Below, piece after piece: positions 1 to 6,793 of a stretch of 64,000 nucleotides of DNA (positions are counted from its first letter, which is position 1; the number at the start of each line of letters is the position of its first letter). Both the position numbers and the translations under genes were made by a program. A model generated the notes under the pieces. That model searched no databases, was not told where the DNA came from, and was given only the letters and a program-made list of their open reading frames with translations. This DNA comes from Photorhabdus caribbeanensis (GTDB lineage Bacteria > Pseudomonadota > Gammaproteobacteria > Enterobacterales > Enterobacteriaceae), in the NCBI RefSeq assembly GCF_018448885.1, contig NZ_RCWB01000022.1, forward strand, positions 1 to 64,000. Direction: 5' to 3'.

Positions 1-1
1 C

Positions 2-178
2 ATCGAAACGATTAATGGGCAATTAAAGACCATTTCTCAAATTGAGCACTCGCGCCACCGAAGTATAAAAGGCTTTCTGTTGTGTGTTTTAGGTGGATTG
101 ATTGCTTACAGCCTTAAATTGAAAAAGCCATCACTGAAAATTTTCTACTCAGAGAAAGATATTTCAATGATGGCTTAA
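2..178 (+). mobile_element. IS982-type transposase, C-terminal fragment (cut by window start)
   Basis: An open frame of 58 codons runs in from the window edge and stops with TAA at 176-178. The translated tail contains the segments [18 protein letters not shown] and [19 protein letters not shown], which I recognise as the end of the DDE transposase of the IS982 family (the E of the DDE triad lies in the IETINGQLK part). The sequence GAATTCGGGT at about 182-191 reads ACCCGAATTC on the other strand. IS982-type elements usually begin with ACC, so this is the likely right inverted repeat. Only the right end is visible, so whether the element is intact cannot be judged. Confidence 0.65.
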
Positions 179-296
179 GCAGAATTCGGGTTAGTCTTAG
201 AGTCGGATAGGTCGGTATTAAACCCAGCCTAAGACAGCAATATGAAAGATCTTAAAAAATCTTTTTTTACTCAATCAGTTGTAGAAATAGATAAAG

Positions 297-719
297 TTAA
301 TCGATAAAAACTGTACTAGAAACTTTGAAACGTGTACTCAAGGCTTTTATATGGGTTACTGTTAGTGACTTTGTTCCATTCAGAATTTGTGATACCAGAG
401 AAGCTTCTCCGATTTCGTTTTTGAGGTCGGCTTGTGTAAGACCGTATTGATCCATCAGAACTCGTAGGACTGCAACCCCCGTAGGGATATTTTCAATAGC
501 TTGGTTAAATTCTGCAAATTCAGGGGCGGTATCTTCATAGCGTTCAATTGTTGTAGTTAGAATATCAATTAACCCTTTGTTATTGTCATAGTCTTTGAAA
601 AGCTCATCAATCAAATCCAGCGCTTCTTTGTACTGTTCTGAGGTATCGATGTAGGACAGCCAAGGGATCTCTGAAAACAGAGCGCGAGCCCGTACCTGAA
701 CGACTGAAAAATTGATCAT
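297..719 (-). CDS. higA: HigA-type antitoxin (HTH transcriptional regulator)
   Basis: A 140-residue protein that matches E. coli HigA along its length. The motif APEFAEFN near residue 64 is followed by a helix-turn-helix (LMDQYGLTQADL, then a recognition helix around EIGEASLVSQIL) and a conserved FID C-terminus. In the family this protein neutralises the RelE-like mRNA interferase HigB and represses its own operon. Its ATG at 719 overlaps the stop of the upstream toxin frame (716-718) in an ATGA arrangement, so the pair was translationally coupled. The antitoxin looks intact, but its toxin gene has been damaged by a repeat insertion (see 716-982), so this may now be an orphan antitoxin and regulator. 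Confidence 0.85.
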   Translation of the reverse strand: MINFSVVQVRARALFSEIPWLSYIDTSEQYKEALDLIDELFKDYDNNKGLIDILTTTIERYEDTAPEFAEFNQAIENIPTGVAVLRVLMDQYGLTQADLKNEIGEASLVSQILNGTKSLTVTHIKALSTRFKVSSTVFID

Positions 720-982
720 TCTCTGTTTCTCCGGTAGTCATTGGTTAGCTTGTCGTATTCTGCGTGAGATACGATATGTTTAATATAATGGTGCTCCATT
801 GAAAACTTGATAAAGGCCAGTAACCGGACATTATTACCACCAATATCAATATACTCGTCGTCTTTCAAGTTGCTTCTTTGTTGGCTGCACTCACTCACCC
901 CGGTCACATAGTTATCTATGCTCCCGGGGATTCGCTCCCTTGCCGCCGCGATGCATCTTGAAATCCATTGGGTATATACCAC
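716..982 (-). pseudogene. higB: HigB-type toxin, N-terminal half replaced by ERIC sequence
   Basis: The last 45 or so residues of this 88-codon frame match the C-terminal half of HigB mRNA interferases: an IGGNNVRLLAFIKF strand, then IKHIVSHAEYDKL. Everything before that is translated from a 127-bp ERIC element (850-976). The only in-frame start is a GTG at 980-982, just outside the repeat. E. coli HigB is about 104 residues, with some 50 residues before the IGGN strand. I could not find that N-terminal half in the 300 bp upstream. The frame is therefore probably a non-functional toxin remnant that happens to remain open through the ERIC. A chimeric protein might still be made, but its activity is doubtful. 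Confidence 0.75.
850..976 (-). repeat. ERIC (IRU) element, 127 bp
   Basis: On the minus strand the segment starts TATACCCAATGGATTTCAAG and ends CAACTTGAAAGACGACGAGT plus ATA. It contains the ERIC core: GCGAATCCCCGGGAGC, then a TAGATAACTATG centre, then GTGACCGGGGTGAG. The length between the TATA ends is exactly the 127 bp typical of full-length ERIC elements of Enterobacterales. It lies inside the former higB reading frame. Confidence 0.93.
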
Positions 983-1337
983 TATTGATCTCTATACTTA
1001 AAACAAGCTTCTCAATTAATTACTTTCTAGTCTGATATTATTTATCTTTATAGAATAAATTAATAGTAATAACACCCTCATGTAAAGCATTCAATATTTT
1101 CTTTATTATGCTCATGAAGCTTCTTCCTCATAGCCATATAATCTTACAATGCATGACAATAATAAGAAACAAAAAAAACTATTCTCGTTGATTTTTGCGA
1201 AGCTCTACGCAATTTAAATGTAACAATAATAGGCTATTGTTTTTTTATTGATGCACTCTCGCATAAAATTCAAATTTATATTTATTTTGTTTTGAAAATA
1301 AATAGAATGTCTTACAAAAGGAAATAAGGAATTATCA
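983..1337. other. AT-rich intergenic region before ppdA
   Basis: This 355-bp stretch is AT-rich, with no convincing open frame or RNA gene. It should hold the promoter of the ppdA cluster. A Shine-Dalgarno AAGGA at 1326-1330 precedes the ppdA start. I looked on the minus strand for the missing N-terminal half of higB and did not find it. Confidence 0.5.
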
Positions 1338-1853
1338 ATGGTAAATAATATGAATATAATCGGTCATTATAATATTGATAATCAATTAGGTTTTTCTTTA
1401 TTGGAATTGATGATCGTTATTGTTTTGGTTTCAATATTTTCCTTATGGGGAGTGCAGGAATGGGGCTATCACCAGGAAAGAGCCAGGTTGCAGGAATCAG
1501 CACAGAAAATATTAACATTTATAGCCAGACAACAATCTTTGGCAAATTATCTGAATAAAAGAGTCGTGTTGTGGCTGAAAATCGGAAAGGATTGGTGCAT
1601 CACGCTCTCTAATCCGGTATTGGCTAATTGTGATTTAGAAAATGTTGAGGGAATAAGTTCCCCTTATCAGGATGTTATTATCAGTTCAGCAACCAAGGAT
1701 CAGATAGAGTTTCATGGAATAAGAAACACCATGATACCTGCGAGTTTTACTTTGGCGAATTCCGCAGGTGAAATATCTATTATTTTTTCTTCACGAGGTA
1801 GGATGAGATCATGTAGTAATAATAAATTTAACCAAATTCCAGCTTGTGATTAA
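1338..1853 (+). CDS. ppdA: Prepilin-type protein PpdA
   Basis: A 171-residue protein with a type IV pilin-like N-terminus. A short basic and polar leader ends before the processing motif GFSLLELM (about residues 18-25), followed by one hydrophobic helix (IVIVLVSIFSLWGV). A prepilin peptidase would cut after the Gly. The C-terminus has paired cysteines near the end (RSCSNN and IPACD). It is first of four minor-pilin-like genes upstream of recC, as in E. coli, where the products are called prepilin peptidase-dependent proteins. These may be minor pseudopilins that prime pilus assembly; their role is not well established. The ATG at 1338 has a good AAGGA seven bases upstream. Confidence 0.85.
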   Translation: MVNNMNIIGHYNIDNQLGFSLLELMIVIVLVSIFSLWGVQEWGYHQERARLQESAQKILTFIARQQSLANYLNKRVVLWLKIGKDWCITLSNPVLANCDLENVEGISSPYQDVIISSATKDQIEFHGIRNTMIPASFTLANSAGEISIIFSSRGRMRSCSNNKFNQIPACD

Positions 1854-1895
1854 TGATGCTTTTTTCATTAAAATAATAAATACTTTATTGGAATA

Positions 1896-2483
1896 ATGAA
1901 ATATAAAAATCAATCTGGAATGACATTATTAGAAGTTATTGTGGCAATGGCTATTGGCAGTATTATCTTACTAGCGATTGCGAAAAGTTATCCTATTTTA
2001 ACTAAACAAATAATGGAGTTATATCAGAGATATCGTTTAGGTTATTTCATTAAACAAACATTACATATTATAGAAAAAGATATTCGCCGTGCTGGATATT
2101 GCCAGCATTATTGTGATGGCAAGCCGATATTCATCGATAATAAAAGTGATGAGGGTGGTGATTCATGCCTGATTATTGCATACGATTTTAACATAAATGG
2201 CCAATGGGAACCGCCAGAACACAGTGAATCGGAATTCTTTGGCTATCGCCTTAGCAATCAGTCAGTAGAGTGGAAAAGGGGGGCCGGTAACTGTCAGGAA
2301 AATGGTTGGGAAAGGCTGTTTGATCCAAATGAAATAGTGGTAGATTCCTTTAAAGCTGAAAAATTACCAGCAAAAGATGGCTTGGTTTTTATCAAATTGG
2401 TGCTTATTGCACATTGGTTTAAACATCCATCGATAAACTACCAATATCAGTCAGTAATACGTTTGCGCAATATCAGGGGATAA
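1896..2483 (+). CDS. ppdB: Prepilin-type protein PpdB
   Basis: A 195-residue pseudopilin-like protein beginning with a very short leader and the cleavage motif GMTLLEVI (about residues 8-15), then a hydrophobic stretch AMAIGSIILLAIA. The mature part has several cysteines (CQHYC, and later SCLI and NCQEN) that could form disulfides in the periplasm, and is of the PilW/GspJ-like minor pilin kind. It follows ppdA after 42 bp and precedes ygdB by 5 bp, so all are probably co-transcribed. Its position matches E. coli ppdB. No sign of disruption. Confidence 0.85.
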   Translation: MKYKNQSGMTLLEVIVAMAIGSIILLAIAKSYPILTKQIMELYQRYRLGYFIKQTLHIIEKDIRRAGYCQHYCDGKPIFIDNKSDEGGDSCLIIAYDFNINGQWEPPEHSESEFFGYRLSNQSVEWKRGAGNCQENGWERLFDPNEIVVDSFKAEKLPAKDGLVFIKLVLIAHWFKHPSINYQYQSVIRLRNIRG

Positions 2484-2488
2484 GTACT

Positions 2489-2956
2489 GTGGCTGAGCAT
2501 TCTCCGCATGACTGCTTTCAATATCAGCAAGGTAATGTATTGCTAATTTCAGTGCTGATATTGTTGGCAGTGAGCCTGATGATGTTAAAGGCTTTGCATC
2601 ATCATCTGGATAACGCTTTAATCATGATGGTTGATGAACGCAGATATCTAAAAGCTTTTCAGCAAGCAGAATCTTCATTGGCATGGGGAATCGCTCAGTC
2701 ATGGCCGCTTCATAGTAATGAGACAGAAGAGTGGTATTGCCAGCAACAGCAAGAATTTCATTTGACCAGTTGCTTAAAAAGGCAATCGAGTCATTTCTTT
2801 CTACTGAAAGGTATGGCTGATGTGGCATCTGGACAATCTGTTGGATTATATCAATGGATGAAATTACTTTCTGCTGGTGGAAGAGATTCTCTTATCCCGG
2901 TAGAAAGTGGTTGGCTGGATTTTTGTCCTGAAGTAGATGTAGGATTTTGTTCATGA
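2489..2956 (+). CDS. ygdB: YgdB family minor pilin-associated protein
   Basis: A 155-residue protein starting with GTG at 2489, five bases after the ppdB stop. It has an N-terminal hydrophobic helix (VLLISVLILLAVSLMMLKAL, about residues 18-37) without a clear GFxxxE prepilin motif, like the PilX-type proteins that accompany minor pilins. Four cysteines lie in the C-terminal part. The stop codon overlaps the next start (ATGA at 2953-2956). Order and length match E. coli ygdB (DUF2509). Function unknown beyond the likely link to pseudopilus assembly. Confidence 0.75.
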   Translation: MAEHSPHDCFQYQQGNVLLISVLILLAVSLMMLKALHHHLDNALIMMVDERRYLKAFQQAESSLAWGIAQSWPLHSNETEEWYCQQQQEFHLTSCLKRQSSHFFLLKGMADVASGQSVGLYQWMKLLSAGGRDSLIPVESGWLDFCPEVDVGFCS

Positions 2957-3339
2957 AGTCAGATCTTTTTTATGAGCATCAATCAGGCATGAGTTTGCCC
3001 GAAGTAATGATTGCTGTTATGGTTTTTTCGGTCTCTCTATTGGGATTAATGCGTTATCATCAGGCGTTATTATTTGGGTTTCAGCAACATTGGCAGCAAT
3101 CAAAGGCGGATAAATTATCTTATGGGTATCTGGAACAATATGAATTAATTGCAGGTCAAAATCCTTTGCCAGAAATAATATTACCATCGGGTTGGCACGC
3201 TGAATTTCAGACAACATATCCGTTGTCTGGCTGCTATCAGCTTACAGTTATAGTAATAACGCCTTATAATCAGCAAAGTAAAGCAAGCCGATGGATTTGT
3301 TCAAATGGGAGTTCCGATGTTCAAGGTTTATCATTCTAA
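2953..3339 (+). CDS. ppdC: Prepilin-type protein PpdC
   Basis: A roughly 128-residue prepilin-like protein. I prefer the ATG at 2953, which overlaps the ygdB stop, over the TTG two codons upstream. The processing motif GMSLPEVM appears near residue 13, followed by a hydrophobic helix (IAVMVFSVSLLGLM). This is the PilV/GspI-like minor pilin pattern. It ends with a Cys pair (GCYQ and WICS). The recC start lies inside the 3' end of this gene, 20 bp before its stop, tying the pilin-like genes to the recombination genes in one transcript, as in E. coli. Confidence 0.82.
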   Translation: MKSDLFYEHQSGMSLPEVMIAVMVFSVSLLGLMRYHQALLFGFQQHWQQSKADKLSYGYLEQYELIAGQNPLPEIILPSGWHAEFQTTYPLSGCYQLTVIVITPYNQQSKASRWICSNGSSDVQGLSF

Positions 3340-6300
3340 TCAATTAGATCTTCTTAAGGAATTGATAGCAATATTGATCGGGGATAATCCCCTGACTGAT
3401 CCATTTGAGCAGGAAGTCATTTTGGTACAAAGTCCTGGTATGTCACAGTGGCTGCAAATCCAACTGGCCGAAAGAATAGGCATATCAGCCAATATTTCAT
3501 TTCCGCTTCCCGCTACGTTTATTTGGGATATGTTTACCAAAGTATTGCCTGATATTCCTAAAGAAAGTGCTTTTAGTAAAGATGCTATGACATGGAAATT
3601 GATGGCGTTATTGCCTCAATTGTTGCCAGAAGCGGAGTTTGTCGCGCTCAGGCATTACCTTGATCAAGATTTTGATAAACGGAAGATTCATCAACTGGCC
3701 GGGCGGGTTGCTGATCTGTTTGACCAATATCTAGTTTATCGCCCGCAATGGTTGGAAAGTTGGCAACAAGGCCAGCTTATTGATGGCTTGAGCGATAATC
3801 AGTTGTGGCAGAAAAGATTGTGGTTGGAACTGACGGAATATACTCACCAGTTACAACAACCCCAGTGGCATCGTGCTAATTTATATCAGCGCTTTATTTC
3901 GACACTGGAAAATAGTCCTGAACTGAAAAATAGTCCTGAACGGGAAAATAGTCTTGAACGGGAAAATAGTCTTGAATGGGAAAACAGTCTTGAACGAGAA
4001 AATAGTACTAAGCTTTCAGTTTGTTTACCGAAACGAGTATTTATCTGTGGTATTTCTGCCTTACCGCCGGTCTATTTACAAGCTTTACAGGCACTGGCAC
4101 GGCATATTGATATTCACCTAATGTTTACCAACCCATGTAAATATTATTGGGGAGATATTCAGAATTATGCTTTTCTGGCGAAACTGAGCAGCCGTAAACC
4201 GCGTCATTATAAGAGCGAACAGGAGCTGGAATATTTTAAAGATCCGGGTAATGCTCAATCACTGTTTAACGATGACGGTGAACAAGATGTAAGTAATCCC
4301 TTGCTGGCATCGTGGGGACGGTTGGGTCGTGATAATCTCTATTTATTGTCGCAACTTGAGCAGAGTTCGGATGTTCACGCCTTTGTTGAATTAGAACAGG
4401 ATAATCTATTACATCAATTACAAAGGGATATTCTCTATCTGGAAGATCATGCCCAAATTGGTTCAACGAAAGAAACATTTGAAAACAGTCTGCAAAAAAG
4501 AGTACTTGATCCGTTGGATCGTTCTTTGTCTTTCCATGTTTGCCATAGCCCTCAACGTGAAGTGGAAGTTTTACAGGACCAGCTATTGCGATTATTAGAA
4601 GATAATCCATCGCTGACGCCAAGGGATATTATTGTGATGGTCGCGGATATTGACAGTTATACTCCCTATGTTCAGGCGGTATTTGGTAATGTCTCTGCTG
4701 AACGTTATATTCCATTTGCCATTTCTGATCGTAAGGCTCGTCAGGCACATTCGGTTTTGCAGGTATTTATTACACTGCTTGATTTACCCCAAAGCCGTTT
4801 TACGACAGAACAGGTTTTAGCATTGTTGGAAGTACCCGCGCTGGCGAATAAATTCGACATTCATGAAGATGGTTTACGTTTATTAAGGCGTTGGGTCGAA
4901 GAGTCAGGGGTTCGTTGGGGGCTGGATGACGATAATGTAGAAGAACTCTCTTTGCCGGTAACAGGTCAGCATACATGGCGTTTTGGACTCACTCGAATGT
5001 TATTGGGTTACGCAATGGATAGTCGGTCAGGCCCTTGGAAAGAGGTATTGCCTTATGATGAATCCAGTGGTTTAGCCGCAGAGCTTGCCGGCCAATTAGC
5101 TGAACTTTTAATGCAATTAAGCTATTGGCGCAAGATTCTTGGCGAGAGCCGAACATTAACGGGTTGGGTACCTATCTGCCAGCAGTTGCTGGAGACATTT
5201 TTTGCATCAGATAGTGAAACTGAATTAGTAGTGGCGATGATAGAACAGCAATGGCAGAAAGTCATCGTCAATGGCTTGAATGCCCGTTATCAAGAAAGTG
5301 TGCCATTGGTTCTATTACGAGATGAATTGGCACTTCAGTTTGATAATGAAAAAATCAGCCAGCGTTTTCTTGCCGGCTCTGTCAATTTTTGCACTCTAAT
5401 GCCGATGCGTTCTATTCCCTTTAAAGTTGTCTGTTTATTGGGAATGAATGATGGTATCTACCCCCGTTCAATTCCACCGCTTGGATTTGATCTGATGGCG
5501 GAAAAAGGTCAGAGGGGAGACAGAAAACGGCGGGATGATGACCGTTATTTATTCCTTGAAGCCTTGATATCTGCCGAACAGTTTCTCTATATCAGCTATA
5601 TTGGTAAATCCATTCGTGATGATACGGAATGTAATCCTTCCGTATTGGTGAATGAATTACTGGATTATGTCTGCCAAAGTTTTTGTTTGCCGGGAAATGA
5701 AAAACTGAATGTTGATCAAAGTGCTACTCATGTTAGAGAACATCTGTTATCTCTTCATTCCCGCGTTCCATTTGCACCGGAAAATTTTATACCGGGCAGT
5801 TATCAGCAAAGCTATGCCGGGGAGTGGTTACAGGCGGCAACTGAGCAAGGTGCGGCATACGCTGAATTTTGCCAATCTATTGAAACGGAGCAAATTCAAG
5901 AAATTACACTTGATAATTTGAGCAGTTTTTACCGCCATCCCGTTCGGTTTTTTTTCCAACGTTGCTTGAAAGTCAATTTCGTTATTGAAGAAACGGAATT
6001 ACCAGAGGAAGAACCTTTCGTTTTAGATAATCTTCAACGTTATCAGTTTAATCAGCTATTGCTGAGTGCCCTCATTGAACAGCAATCACCTGAACCACTT
6101 TTCAGTCGGCTTCGTGCTGCTGGCGGGTTGCCTTTTGGTGCTTTTGGCGAGGTTTATTGGTTAAAGCAGCAAAAAGAGATGCAGCCTCTGGCGGATAAAA
6201 TTCGTGAACAACAGATGGAAACTTTATCTGTTGATTTACATCATGATTTAGGCCAGGTGACGCTGACAGGGCGAATTAATAGGGTGCAACCAGATGGTTT

Positions 6301-6793
6301 GCTACGTTGGCGGCCAGCCAGTTTAACAGCCAATGATGGCATGCAATTGTGGATTGAGCATTTGGCTTACTGTCTTGCCGGAGGGGAGGGTGAAAGCCGC
6401 AGTTATGGGCGTGATGGCAGCGAATGGCGTTTTGCTTCTGTGTCTTCAGAACAAGCGAAAGATTATCTGAATCAACTGGTTGAAGGTTATCAACGAGGAA
6501 TATCAGCGCCTCTGCCACTGTTTTGTAAAAGTGGTTGGGCGTGGCTTTTAACATGTATGAATAAAGAGACAGGTGAGATTGATGGTAGTGATGAAATTCA
6601 ATCAAAAGCTGAAAGCCAGCTATTGAAGGTATGGCTTGGAGATCAGGGACGCTCAGGTGAAGGAGATGATTCTTATATTCAGCGGGCTTTCAGGCAAATC
6701 GATGAATCATTTTTAGCAAAACTTAAACAGGAAGCGCTCAATTATTTGTCACCGATGGCGCGAAATCAGAAACATAGGGAGAATATCGGATAA
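3317..6793 (+). CDS. recC: Exodeoxyribonuclease V subunit gamma (RecC)
   Basis: A 1158-residue protein whose start MFKVYHSNQLDLL mirrors E. coli RecC; an upstream in-frame ATG at 3305 would add four residues and is less likely. RecC is the Chi-recognising scaffold of the RecBCD helicase-nuclease that processes double-strand breaks. It has dead helicase-like domains, visible here in stretches such as VQSPGMSQWLQIQLAE and VFICGISALPPVYLQAL, and a C-terminal nuclease-like fold. It is about 36 residues longer than the E. coli protein (1122). The extra length is accounted for by six tandem hexapeptides encoded at 3908-4015. The stop overlaps the ptrA start by one base. Confidence 0.96.
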   Translation: MFKVYHSNQLDLLKELIAILIGDNPLTDPFEQEVILVQSPGMSQWLQIQLAERIGISANISFPLPATFIWDMFTKVLPDIPKESAFSKDAMTWKLMALLPQLLPEAEFVALRHYLDQDFDKRKIHQLAGRVADLFDQYLVYRPQWLESWQQGQLIDGLSDNQLWQKRLWLELTEYTHQLQQPQWHRANLYQRFISTLENSPELKNSPERENSLERENSLEWENSLERENSTKLSVCLPKRVFICGISALPPVYLQALQALARHIDIHLMFTNPCKYYWGDIQNYAFLAKLSSRKPRHYKSEQELEYFKDPGNAQSLFNDDGEQDVSNPLLASWGRLGRDNLYLLSQLEQSSDVHAFVELEQDNLLHQLQRDILYLEDHAQIGSTKETFENSLQKRVLDPLDRSLSFHVCHSPQREVEVLQDQLLRLLEDNPSLTPRDIIVMVADIDSYTPYVQAVFGNVSAERYIPFAISDRKARQAHSVLQVFITLLDLPQSRFTTEQVLALLEVPALANKFDIHEDGLRLLRRWVEESGVRWGLDDDNVEELSLPVTGQHTWRFGLTRMLLGYAMDSRSGPWKEVLPYDESSGLAAELAGQLAELLMQLSYWRKILGESRTLTGWVPICQQLLETFFASDSETELVVAMIEQQWQKVIVNGLNARYQESVPLVLLRDELALQFDNEKISQRFLAGSVNFCTLMPMRSIPFKVVCLLGMNDGIYPRSIPPLGFDLMAEKGQRGDRKRRDDDRYLFLEALISAEQFLYISYIGKSIRDDTECNPSVLVNELLDYVCQSFCLPGNEKLNVDQSATHVREHLLSLHSRVPFAPENFIPGSYQQSYAGEWLQAATEQGAAYAEFCQSIETEQIQEITLDNLSSFYRHPVRFFFQRCLKVNFVIEETELPEEEPFVLDNLQRYQFNQLLLSALIEQQSPEPLFSRLRAAGGLPFGAFGEVYWLKQQKEMQPLADKIREQQMETLSVDLHHDLGQVTLTGRINRVQPDGLLRWRPASLTANDGMQLWIEHLAYCLAGGEGESRSYGRDGSEWRFASVSSEQAKDYLNQLVEGYQRGISAPLPLFCKSGWAWLLTCMNKETGEIDGSDEIQSKAESQLLKVWLGDQGRSGEGDDSYIQRAFRQIDESFLAKLKQEALNYLSPMARNQKHRENIG
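3908..4015 (+). repeat. In-frame 18-bp minisatellite inside recC (six copies)
   Basis: Six consecutive 18-bp units encode ENSPEL, KNSPER, ENSLER, ENSLEW, ENSLER and ENSTKL (residues about 198-233 of RecC). Units differ by a few bases from the form GAAAATAGTCTTGAACGG. The array lies between the helix ending YQRFISTL and the conserved strand LPKRVFICGISAL, which are nearly adjacent in E. coli RecC. Because units are multiples of three, copy-number change would not break the frame. Confidence 0.95.

Noticed and set aside
3908-4015. Short direct repeats as a possible mini-CRISPR
   Set aside because: Units are contiguous without spacers and lie inside recC in frame.
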